DNA of 5,347 nucleotides from an uncultured bacterium. GTDB lineage: Bacteria; Bacillota; Clostridia; Oscillospirales; Ruminococcaceae. Below are positions 1-5,339 of this stretch, piece by piece. A program made the translations under genes and the position numbers. The notes beneath the pieces were generated by a model. That model saw only the letters and a program-made list of their open reading frames with translations. It searched no databases and was not told where the DNA came from. The stretch spans positions 1 to 5,347 of the forward strand of contig CAJMQZ010000126.1 in NCBI GenBank assembly GCA_905215595.1. The letters run 5' to 3'. How positions within the stretch are numbered: the first letter of the stretch is position 1; every line of letters starts with the position of its first letter.

Positions 1-92
1 ACGTTGCCCGCCGCACCTGCGGTTATATCGGCACCCAGTTCTGGAACCAGGGCCGCACGCAGGAGATCAAGGATCGCGTACTGCATCTGTAA
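1..92 (+). CDS. nrdD: NrdD, anaerobic ribonucleoside-triphosphate reductase, C-terminal end only
   Basis: This is the last 29 codons (frame beginning at base 3) plus a TAA stop at 90-92; the rest lies outside the window. The peptide contains RRTCGYIGTQFWNQGR and ends in RVLHL. It matches the end of class III ribonucleotide reductases, where the glycine of the R-x-C-G-Y motif (Gly681 in E. coli NrdD) carries the catalytic glycyl radical. Here that glycine is the GGT codon at 21-23. The enzyme reduces ribonucleoside triphosphates to deoxyribonucleotides in anaerobic cells and is cytoplasmic. The identification is supported by nrdG immediately downstream on the same strand, the usual partner order. 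The zinc-binding cysteine cluster that normally precedes this segment cannot be seen here. Confidence 0.93.
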   Translation, partial: VARRTCGYIGTQFWNQGRTQEIKDRVLHL

Positions 93-119
93 CAACAGCA
101 AAATTTTATTTTTGATTTG

Positions 120-158
120 ATATTTGGAGCGGCCTTTCGGCCGCTCCAAATATCTTTT
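120..158 (+). terminator. Hairpin with short T-tract between nrdD and nrdG (terminator or attenuator)
   Basis: A perfect 15-bp inverted repeat (120-134 with 139-153) closes on a TTTC loop and is followed by CTTTTC. The stem centre is GC-rich (GGAGCGGCC) and its ends are AT-rich. It lies 27 bases after the nrdD stop and 28 bases before the nrdG start. The T-tract is short (four T), so termination may be partial. No promoter fits between the hairpin and nrdG, so nrdG transcription probably depends on read-through. The opposite strand has no T-run after the stem, so the signal points rightward. Confidence 0.75.
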
Positions 159-169
159 CAGCAAACGAC

Positions 170-173
170 AGGA
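170..173 (+). promoter_or_regulatory. Ribosome binding site deciding the nrdG start
   Basis: AGGA at 170-173 lies 8 bases before the ATG at 182 but only 2 bases before the in-frame ATG at 176. The spacing favours the second ATG, which gives the N-terminus MNYANIKYYDIANG usual for NrdG. Confidence 0.65.
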
Positions 174-181
174 ACATGAGC

Positions 182-739
182 ATGAACTACGCAAACATCA
201 AATATTACGATATCGCCAACGGTCCCGGGGTGCGCACCAGCGTTTTTGTGTCCGGCTGCCGCCACCACTGCCCGGGCTGCTTCAACGCCGTGGCATGGGA
301 TTTTGACTACGGGCAGCCCTTTGATAAGACCGTGCGCAACGAGGTATTCGCCTCCTGTCAACCGGACTATATCGCCGGGCTCTCCCTGCTGGGCGGCGAA
401 CCCTTTGAGCCGGAGAACCAGCGGGAGCTGCTGCCCTTTGTGCGCAACTTCAAGGCGCTGTACCCCGCCAAGACGGTGTGGTGCTACTCCGGCTACACTT
501 GGGAGCAGCTTACCGGCAAAGAGCCCAGCCCCGCGCGGTGTGAGGTGACCGACGAGCTGCTGGCACTGCTGGATGTGCTGGTGGACGGCAGATTCGTGCA
601 GGCCGAGCACGACATCTCCCTGCGCTTCCGCGGCAGCCGCAACCAGCGCCTGCTGGATGTACCAAAGTCCCTTGCCGCCGGGCAGCCCGTGTGGTGGGAG
701 GACGAAAAGGTATTCGCCACCCATAGCATGGAACGGTAA
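182..739 (+). CDS. nrdG: NrdG, anaerobic ribonucleotide reductase activating protein (radical SAM)
   Basis: The protein has 185 residues from the preferred ATG at 182; an in-frame ATG at 176 would add two. It is a radical-SAM enzyme that uses a 4Fe-4S cluster and S-adenosylmethionine to install the glycyl radical on NrdD. The cluster motif CX3CX2C is seen as Cys26, Cys30 and Cys33 (GCRHHCPGC). The GGEP motif that contacts SAM is at 71-74. The N-terminal NGPGVRTSVFVSGC and the C-terminal VDGRFVQ...LRFRGSRNQR stretch are characteristic of NrdG rather than of pyruvate formate-lyase activase. Length fits the Gram-positive members; E. coli NrdG is somewhat shorter at 154 residues. It sits 89 bases after nrdD in a two-gene unit with a hairpin between them. 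An activase is needed in smaller amounts than its target, so reduced read-through would make sense. That last point is inference. Confidence 0.96.
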   Translation: MNYANIKYYDIANGPGVRTSVFVSGCRHHCPGCFNAVAWDFDYGQPFDKTVRNEVFASCQPDYIAGLSLLGGEPFEPENQRELLPFVRNFKALYPAKTVWCYSGYTWEQLTGKEPSPARCEVTDELLALLDVLVDGRFVQAEHDISLRFRGSRNQRLLDVPKSLAAGQPVWWEDEKVFATHSMER

Positions 740-754
740 GAGGATTTGCCCCAC

Positions 755-829
755 AAAAAACAACAGCATCTGCAAAATTCGCCAATTTTCTGAATTCAGA
801 AGCGAACCTTGCAGATGCTGTTTCTTTTC
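755..829. terminator. Bidirectional terminator between convergent nrdG and recQ
   Basis: A perfect 14-bp outer stem (762-775 with 809-822, AACAGCATCTGCAA) is followed inward by a 2x2 internal loop, a 5-bp stem (778-782 with 802-806, TTCGC/GCGAA) and a terminal hairpin in the 14-base palindrome TTCTGAATTCAGAA (788-801). Read leftward for recQ, the stem is followed by G then six T (755-760 complement) and begins 7 bases after the recQ stop. Read rightward for nrdG, it is followed by TCTTTTCT. It should serve both genes and be stronger for recQ. Confidence 0.85.
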
Positions 830-2404
830 TCATTCCCGGCTGCCCACAGCGTCCTCGATGACGCGCAGGAAGGCGTTGCCGTAGCGGGCGGCTTTCTTTT
901 CGCCTACGCCGCTGATGTTCAGCAGCTCGTCGATGCTCATAGGCTTTTTCTCTGCCATCTCCCGCAGGGTAGCATCGTTGAACACCATAAAGGCGGGCAG
1001 GTTCTGCTTGCCCGCAAGGCGCTTGCGCACCGCATACAGGGCGTTGAGCAGCTTTTCGTCCGCTTCGCTCAAGCTGCCCGCGGCGGGCTTTGCGCGGCGG
1101 GGCTTTTCCAGCCGGTCGGCGCTCTGGGCGGCACGGCGGCGGGCGTACTCCACCTGCAGCTGGGCTTCCTGCTCGGCGGCAAGGCAGCAGGAGCAGTTGC
1201 CGCACTTTTTGGGCGCGGCCTCCCCGAAGTATTGCAGCAGAAAGCCGCGCAGACAGTGCTGGGTGGTGGAGTAGAAGGTCATGTACTTGAGCCGCTCCTC
1301 TGCCTTGCGGGCGGCTTCGGCCTTTACATCCGCAGGCAGACCGTTGTCGGCCTCCCGCTCCTTGTCGATGAAAAAGCGGATGGTGCGCACATCCGTGCCG
1401 GAATACAGCAGGGTGCACCGGGCGGGCTGACCGTCGCGCCCGGCGCGTCCGGCCTCCTGATAATAGCTTTCCAAGTCCTTAGGCATATTATAATGGATGA
1501 CGAACCGCACGTTTGGCTTGTCGATGCCCATGCCAAAGGCATTGGTGGCCACCATCACCTGCACCCGGTCGTAGAGAAAATCGTCCTGATTCTGCCGCCG
1601 GGTGTCCGCATCCAGCTTTGCGTGGTAAGCCGCCGCCCGGATGCTGCGGCTCTGCAGCAGCTGTACCGTCTCGTCCACCTGCCGGGTGGTGCTGCAATAC
1701 ACGATGCCCGCATGATTGCCCTCTTTGAGTACCAGTTCCAGCAGCTCCTTGGGCTTCTGGCTGGGCAGCGCCCGCCGGGTCTCGAAGTACAGGTTGGGGC
1801 GGTCGAAGCTGGTGGTCACCTCGTAGGGCGCTTGCAGCGCCAGATGGGTGCGGATATCCTCCCGCACATGGGCGGTGGCGGTGGCCGTGAACGCGCCCAT
1901 GACCGGTCGGCTGGGCAGGCTGTCCACAAATTCCTTGATGCGCAGATAGCTGGGGCGGAAATCCTGTCCCCACTGGCTGATGCAGTGCGCCTCGTCCACC
2001 GTGACCATGCTGATTTTCTGCTCCTGCGCGAACCGCTGGAAGCCCGGCATCTCCAGCCGCTCCGGCGCCACATAGATGATCTTATACCAGCCCTCCCGGG
2101 CGCGGTGCAGCATCAGCGCCTTCTGGTTGTCGGTCAGGCTGTTGTTCAGAAAAGCCGCCGCCACGCCCGCCTGCACCAGCGCTCCCACCTGATCCTTCAT
2201 CAGGCTGACCAGCGGGGACACCACGATGGTAATGCCCGGCAAAAGCAGCGCCGGCACCTGATAGCAGATGGATTTGCCCGCGCCGGTGGGCATGACCGCC
2301 AGCACATCCTGCCCGGCCAGCAGGCGGCTGACGATCTCCTCCTGCCCGGGGCGGAAGTTGTCGTAGCCGAAAACTTTTTTCAGGATACTGTGCGGGTTTT
2401 CCAT
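830..2404 (-). CDS. recQ: RecQ-family ATP-dependent DNA helicase lacking the winged-helix domain
   Basis: The protein has 524 residues from ATG 2404-2402. It is a 3'-5' superfamily 2 DNA helicase acting in recombination and repair. Motifs in order: FRPGQ motif 0 (17-21), Walker A PTGAGKS (39-45), DEAH box (137-140), the aromatic-rich loop WGQDFRP (145-151), TATAT motif III (173-177), and motif VI QEAGRAGRDG (316-325). The RecQ zinc site is present: Cys384 and the C-x2-C-x-C-C cluster at 401-407. An HRDC domain follows (about 448-522; LPAFMVFNDATL and NISGVGEKKAARYG). Only about 40 charged, Ala/Arg-rich residues (408-447) separate zinc site and HRDC, whereas E. coli RecQ (about 609 residues) has a winged helix of roughly 100 there. 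An upstream in-frame ATG (2473) would add 23 residues but precedes the promoter -10, so it is rejected. The gene converges on nrdG and diverges from the glycosyltransferase. Confidence 0.96.
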   Translation of the reverse strand: MENPHSILKKVFGYDNFRPGQEEIVSRLLAGQDVLAVMPTGAGKSICYQVPALLLPGITIVVSPLVSLMKDQVGALVQAGVAAAFLNNSLTDNQKALMLHRAREGWYKIIYVAPERLEMPGFQRFAQEQKISMVTVDEAHCISQWGQDFRPSYLRIKEFVDSLPSRPVMGAFTATATAHVREDIRTHLALQAPYEVTTSFDRPNLYFETRRALPSQKPKELLELVLKEGNHAGIVYCSTTRQVDETVQLLQSRSIRAAAYHAKLDADTRRQNQDDFLYDRVQVMVATNAFGMGIDKPNVRFVIHYNMPKDLESYYQEAGRAGRDGQPARCTLLYSGTDVRTIRFFIDKEREADNGLPADVKAEAARKAEERLKYMTFYSTTQHCLRGFLLQYFGEAAPKKCGNCSCCLAAEQEAQLQVEYARRRAAQSADRLEKPRRAKPAAGSLSEADEKLLNALYAVRKRLAGKQNLPAFMVFNDATLREMAEKKPMSIDELLNISGVGEKKAARYGNAFLRVIEDAVGSRE

Positions 2405-2406
2405 GG

Positions 2407-2414
2407 TCTCCTCC
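2407..2414 (-). promoter_or_regulatory. recQ ribosome binding site
   Basis: Read on the minus strand this is GGAGGAGA, with the GGAGG core 5 bases before the ATG at 2404. It is near-perfect and fixes the recQ start at MENPHSIL. Confidence 0.85.
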
Positions 2415-2461
2415 GTTATATATATAGGTGCGCTGACGCGCAGAACGCTCAAAACCTTATC

Positions 2462-2470
2462 AGTATACCA
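2462..2470 (-). promoter_or_regulatory. Extended -10 promoter for recQ
   Basis: On the minus strand the sequence reads TGG-TATACT, an extended -10 element (TGn directly before TATACT). No good -35 is found at 16-18 bases, which extended -10 promoters tolerate. Transcription would start near 2455, giving a leader of about 50 bases. That leader includes a small 5-bp hairpin (TGCGC/GCGCA, 2429-2442) upstream of the ribosome site. Confidence 0.55.
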
Positions 2471-2569
2471 CAAAACCGATACTTTTGGCAGAAAAAAGCG
2501 TCACTTTGCGTAAAAATGTGCAATAACCGATCTTTCTGCCCGGGAAGGATAGCTTTTCAGGCGCGAAAA

Positions 2570-2578
2570 TGCTATAAT
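2570..2578 (+). promoter_or_regulatory. Extended -10 promoter for the glycosyltransferase
   Basis: TGC-TATAAT is a consensus -10 with the TGn extension. The -35 position at 17 bases (TAGCTT) is poor. The predicted start near 2585 leaves a leader of about 70 bases before the ATG at 2654. Confidence 0.6.
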
Positions 2579-2591
2579 GAGAACACATATC

Positions 2592-2623
2592 TCCATGCCA
2601 CTCCGCAGACAGCCCGGCATGGA
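2592..2623 (+). other. Stem-loop in the glycosyltransferase leader
   Basis: TCCATGCC (2592-2599) and GGCATGGA (2616-2623) form a perfect 8-bp stem with a 16-base loop. It starts just after the predicted transcription start and ends 14 bases before the Shine-Dalgarno AAGGAG (2638-2643). No T-run follows, so it is not a terminator. It might stabilise the 5' end of the mRNA or bind a regulator; the role is unknown. Confidence 0.4.
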
Positions 2624-2653
2624 CTATGCAACGTAAAAAGGAGCATTTATAAT

Positions 2654-3682
2654 ATGCAGCAGAAACTTATTACCTTTGCCGTGCCCTGCTACAATTCGGC
2701 AGCCTATATGCGTCACTGCATCGAAACGCTGCTGAGCGCAGGCGAACAGGCCGAGATCATTCTGGTGGACGATGGTTCCGTCAAGGATGACACCCCCGCC
2801 ATCTGCGACGAGTACGCCGCAAAGTACCCCACCATCGTCAAGGCCATCCATCAGGAGAACGGCGGCCACGGCGAGGGCGTCAACCAGGGCATCCGCAACG
2901 CCACGGGCCTGTACTACAAGGTGGTGGACAGTGACGACTGGCTGGACACCGAAGCCCTGAAAAAGGTGCTGGATAAGCTGGCGGTTCTGGTGGAGCACCA
3001 CACCGCCCCGGACCTGATGATCTGCAACTATGTGTATGAGCATGTGGAGGACGGCACCAGCCATACCGTGCGCTACACCAATGTGTTCCCGCAGAACCGG
3101 CTGTTCAGCTGGATGCATGTGGGCCATTTCCGCCCGGACCAGAACCTGCTGATGCACTCGGTGATGTACCGCACCCAGGTGCTGCGTCAGTGCGGCATGG
3201 TGCTGCCCAAGCACACCTTCTATGTGGACAACATCTTTGTGTACCAGCCCCTGCCCTATGTCAAGAGCATGTATTATATGGACCTGGACCTGTACCGCTA
3301 TTTTATCGGCCGCGCCGACCAGAGCGTCAACGAGAGCGTCATGGTCAAACGGGTGGACCAGCAGCTGCGGGTCACCAGGCACATGATCGACTGCCAGGAC
3401 CTGGATGCCCTGAAGCATGAAAAGCGTCTGCGGGCCTATATGCTCCACTACCTGTCCATGATGATGACCGTCAGCGACATCTTCCTGCTGCTGGACGGCA
3501 CCCCGGAGGCCTACACCAAAAAGAAGGAACTGTGGCAGTACCTGAAGGACCATGTGAGCCCCAAGGTGTACCGCTCGGTGGTGCTGAGCCTGGGCGGTGT
3601 GACCAATGTGAGCGTCCCCGGCGGCGACAAAGTGGTGCTGGGGTGCTATCGTCTGGCCCGGAAGCTGTTCAAATTCAACTAA
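2654..3682 (+). CDS. Family 2 glycosyltransferase (GT-A fold), substrate unknown
   Basis: The protein has 342 residues. It transfers a sugar from a nucleotide-activated donor, probably in cell-surface glycan synthesis; neither donor nor acceptor can be read from the sequence. The N-terminal GT2 domain begins LITFAVPCYNSAAYMRHCIETLL (split here as LITFAVPCYN then SAAYMRHCIETLL), followed by IILVDDGS (Asp39-Asp40, nucleotide binding), HQENGGHGEGVNQGIRNATG (66-85) and the metal-binding DxD-type motif VDSDDW (91-96). A C-terminal half with HTFYVDNIFVYQPLPY (187-202) and YRYFIGRADQSVN (214-226) belongs to a widespread Firmicutes subgroup as I know it. No membrane segment or signal peptide is seen, so it is likely cytoplasmic. 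The start is chosen because AAGGAG (2638-2643) lies 10 bases upstream and the GT2 fold begins at once. The frame stays open far upstream, antisense to recQ, but that part does not resemble a protein. The gene has its own promoter and terminator. Confidence 0.93.
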   Translation: MQQKLITFAVPCYNSAAYMRHCIETLLSAGEQAEIILVDDGSVKDDTPAICDEYAAKYPTIVKAIHQENGGHGEGVNQGIRNATGLYYKVVDSDDWLDTEALKKVLDKLAVLVEHHTAPDLMICNYVYEHVEDGTSHTVRYTNVFPQNRLFSWMHVGHFRPDQNLLMHSVMYRTQVLRQCGMVLPKHTFYVDNIFVYQPLPYVKSMYYMDLDLYRYFIGRADQSVNESVMVKRVDQQLRVTRHMIDCQDLDALKHEKRLRAYMLHYLSMMMTVSDIFLLLDGTPEAYTKKKELWQYLKDHVSPKVYRSVVLSLGGVTNVSVPGGDKVVLGCYRLARKLFKFN

Positions 3683-3705
3683 GGATAGGCACTGCGGTGT
3701 CTCTT

Positions 3706-3733
3706 GCTCCCCCGATTTCGGGGGAGCTTTTTT
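3706..3733 (+). terminator. Intrinsic terminator after the glycosyltransferase gene
   Basis: A 9-bp GC-rich stem (3706-3714 with 3719-3727, GCTCCCCCG/CGGGGGAGC) with loop ATTT is followed directly by six T (3728-3733). It lies 23 bases after the stop codon. Confidence 0.93.
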
Positions 3734-3772
3734 GCTGTTTGCCTTGATTTTTCATAAAAGTGCGGTGAATGG

Positions 3773-3801
3773 TTGCTTTTTCTTTTGGCGGAGAGTATAC
3801 T
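3773..3801 (+). promoter_or_regulatory. Sigma-A type promoter for the antiporter gene
   Basis: TTGCTT (3773-3778) and TATACT (3796-3801) are separated by exactly 17 bases, matching the housekeeping sigma-factor layout. The predicted start near 3808 gives a leader of about 130 bases. The promoter follows the preceding terminator by 39 bases, so the antiporter gene is a separate unit. Confidence 0.65.
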
Positions 3802-3820
3802 GATATAGTATGCGTTTTTT

Positions 3821-3863
3821 GTCGTGCAGGTTTCCCCTGGGCGCATTCCCTTTCCTGCACGGC
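3821..3863 (+). other. Stem-loop in the antiporter mRNA leader
   Basis: Positions 3821-3830 (GTCGTGCAGG) pair with 3854-3863 (CCTGCACGGC): 10 bp including one U-G, with a pyrimidine-rich 23-base loop. No T-run follows, so it is not a terminator. Part of its loop and 3' arm (CCCTTTCCT, 3848-3856) is also complementary to the ribosome-site region at 3892-3901. The arrangement could therefore regulate translation, but I do not recognise a known riboswitch family. Confidence 0.5.
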
Positions 3864-3887
3864 CCTGGAATGAGAAGTTTATAAAAT

Positions 3888-3932
3888 AAGGAGGAAATGG
3901 GGCAGGCTGCGGAACCGCTCTGCCCCAGGAGA
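3888..3932 (+). promoter_or_regulatory. Double ribosome-site region with hairpin deciding the antiporter start
   Basis: There are two Shine-Dalgarno sequences. AAGGAGG (3888-3894) is only 2 bases before an ATG at 3897, and AGGAGA (3927-3932) is 6 bases before the ATG at 3939; the two ATGs are in frame. The second has normal spacing and starts directly into a membrane segment, so 3939 is preferred. An 8-bp stem (3898-3905 TGGGGCAG with 3920-3927 CTGCCCCA) lies between the two sites. It covers most of the first ATG and the first base of the second site. Confidence 0.6.
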
Positions 3933-3938
3933 ACACAC

Positions 3939-5234
3939 ATGGAACAAATGTTGATCTGCCTGTCGATCGCTCTGATCGCAGGCCTGCTCATGTCCCGTTT
4001 GGCCAAGGCGGTAAATCTTCCGGCGGTCACGTCCTATCTGGTGGCCGGGCTGCTGCTGGGCCCCTTTGTGCTGGGGCGGCTGGGCCTCAGCGGCCTGGGC
4101 ATCGGCTTTGGCTCCCTGGAGCAGGTGGAGGGCTACGGCGTAGTCACCCAGGTGGCACTGGGCTTTATCGCCTTTGTCATCGGCAACGAGTTCCGGCTCA
4201 GCTCCCTGCGGAGCATGGGCCAGCAGGCCATTACCGTGGGCATCGCCCAGGCGGTGATCACCACCGCCCTGGTGGACGTGGCCCTGGTGGGGGTGCATCT
4301 GCTGTTCCCCCAGGTGCTGTCCCTGGCGTCCGCTATTACCTTGGGCTCCATTGCCGCAGCCACGGCCCCGGCTGCCACCCTGATGGTGGTAAAGCAGTAT
4401 AAGGCCCAGGGCCCCCTGACCCACCTGCTGCTGATGGTGGTCGCCATTGACGACGCTGTGGGCCTGGTGCTGTTCTCGGCCTCCTACGGGGTGGCCAATG
4501 CCCTGGAGCAGGGCCACATGGACCTGCTCAGCGTGGTGGTGGAGCCTCTCATGGAGATCCTGCTGTCCCTGCTGCTGGGTGCCGTTGCCGGTTACCTGCT
4601 GAACCTGCTGGAGGTCTACTTCCACTCCCGGTCCAAGCGCATGAGCCTGTCGGTGGCCTTTGTGCTGCTGACGGTGGGTGTTTCCCTGCTGGAGGTTGAG
4701 GTAGGCGGCGTGCGCTGCGGCTTCTCCCTGCTGCTGGTGTGCATGATGACCGGCACCGTGTTCTGCAACGTCTGCCCCACCTCGGACGAGCTGATGGACC
4801 GTCTGGACCGCTGGGTGTCCCCCATCAACATCCTGTTCTTCGTGCTGTCCGGCGCAGAACTGGATCTGACCATCCTTACCAACCCCATGGTGCTGCTCAT
4901 CGGTGTGGTGTACATCGTGGCGCGCTCTGCCGGTAAGATCAGCGGCTCCTACCTGAGCTGCCGCGCCACCAGCTGCAGCCCCGCCATCCAAAAGTATCTG
5001 GGCATCACCCTGCTGCCGCAGGCCGGCGTGGCACTGGGCATGGCTGCTACCGCCGCCGAGCTGTCGGACGGCCACATGGTGCGCAACGTGGTGCTGTTCT
5101 CGGTGCTGGTATACGAGCTGGTAGGCCCCACTCTGACCAAGATCTCGCTGGTCGCCGCCGGGGAGATCCGTCCCGAGGGACGCACCAGTGCCCGCGTGGA
5201 GAACCAGCCCGAAGCCCCTGTGGAGCTGAGCTGA
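3939..5234 (+). CDS. Cation:proton antiporter, Na_H_Exchanger family (PF00999 type)
   Basis: An integral membrane protein of 431 residues from ATG 3939; the upstream ATG at 3897 would add 14 polar residues before the first helix. It is expected to exchange Na+ or K+ for H+ across the cytoplasmic membrane, for pH and salt homeostasis. The sequence is almost entirely hydrophobic helices joined by short loops, about a dozen by eye. Family marks: NLPAVTSYLVAGLLLGP (26-42), ATAPAAT (141-147) in the broken-helix region, the paired acidic residues IDDAVG (Asp171-Asp172), FFVLSGAELDL (300-310), conserved basic residues in ARSAGKISG (Arg329, Lys333), and LPQAGVALG (359-367). The Asp-Asp pair is typical of CPA2 (NapA/Kef-like, often electrogenic) rather than the Asn-Asp of CPA1. 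The tail (about 408-431) is short and polar, with no RCK/TrkA-type regulatory domain. Ion specificity cannot be read. It is a single-gene unit with its own promoter, structured leader and terminator. Confidence 0.92.
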   Translation: MEQMLICLSIALIAGLLMSRLAKAVNLPAVTSYLVAGLLLGPFVLGRLGLSGLGIGFGSLEQVEGYGVVTQVALGFIAFVIGNEFRLSSLRSMGQQAITVGIAQAVITTALVDVALVGVHLLFPQVLSLASAITLGSIAAATAPAATLMVVKQYKAQGPLTHLLLMVVAIDDAVGLVLFSASYGVANALEQGHMDLLSVVVEPLMEILLSLLLGAVAGYLLNLLEVYFHSRSKRMSLSVAFVLLTVGVSLLEVEVGGVRCGFSLLLVCMMTGTVFCNVCPTSDELMDRLDRWVSPINILFFVLSGAELDLTILTNPMVLLIGVVYIVARSAGKISGSYLSCRATSCSPAIQKYLGITLLPQAGVALGMAATAAELSDGHMVRNVVLFSVLVYELVGPTLTKISLVAAGEIRPEGRTSARVENQPEAPVELS

Positions 5235-5245
5235 GACGGTTTGAA

Positions 5246-5270
5246 ATGCGCTCCGCGTTGCTCTGCGCAT
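5246..5270 (+). repeat. Short inverted repeat after the antiporter gene
   Basis: ATGCGC (5246-5251) and GCGCAT (5265-5270) form a 6-bp stem around 13 bases, beginning 11 bases after the antiporter stop. No T-run follows. With the downstream terminator it makes a dense pair of inverted repeats. It could be part of a dispersed intergenic element, which one window cannot show. Confidence 0.3.
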
Positions 5271-5298
5271 AGTCAGAGGAAGAATTATTTTTAATAGA

Positions 5299-5339
5299 GC
5301 AATGCCGGAGCGTCTGCGGACGCTCCGGCATTGCATTTT
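5299..5339 (+). terminator. Intrinsic terminator after the antiporter gene
   Basis: A perfect 16-bp stem (5299-5314 with 5319-5334) with loop TGCG is followed by ATTTT (5335-5339). The stem is long and GC-rich (GCCGGAGCGTC core). On the opposite strand the stem is followed by CTATTAAAAA without a T-run, so it acts rightward. Confidence 0.85.

Noticed and set aside
158..775. Minus-strand open frame antisense to nrdG
   Set aside because: It is a shadow of nrdG, whose radical-SAM motifs are unmistakable. It also runs through the terminator region.
2405..2473. N-terminal extension of RecQ from the upstream in-frame ATG
   Set aside because: The 23 extra residues resemble no helicase N-terminus, the ATG lies upstream of the predicted promoter -10, and the start at 2404 has a near-perfect ribosome site.
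809..2653. Long plus-strand open frame antisense to recQ that runs on without a stop into the glycosyltransferase gene
   Set aside because: Its translation is rich in Gly, His, Gln and Leu with no recognisable domain, and it mirrors a clearly real recQ on the other strand. In GC-rich genes stops are rare in shadow frames. The glycosyltransferase starts cleanly at 2654 with its own ribosome site and promoter.
2647..2653. TTATAAT directly before the glycosyltransferase ATG as a -10 element
   Set aside because: It would start transcription inside the coding sequence and leave out the Shine-Dalgarno sequence. It is probably AT-rich spacer.
2624..3553. Minus-strand open frame of 309 codons antisense to the glycosyltransferase
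   Set aside because: It is a His/Val/Gln-rich shadow of the real gene with no family motif and would end inside the glycosyltransferase leader.
3880..3885. TATAAA as an alternative -10 element just before the antiporter
   Set aside because: There is no -35-like hexamer at the right distance (GCACGG at 17 bases). The TTGCTT/TATACT pair upstream is much better.
3808..3938. Known c-di-AMP (ydaO) or Na+ riboswitch upstream of the antiporter
   Set aside because: Such riboswitches precede ion transporters in Firmicutes, so I looked for one, but I could not match their conserved motifs by eye. Only an Infernal/Rfam scan could settle it.
3675..4030. Small minus-strand open frames between the glycosyltransferase and antiporter genes
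   Set aside because: They cross the terminator at 3706-3733 and the leader stems, have no ribosome sites, and resemble no known protein.
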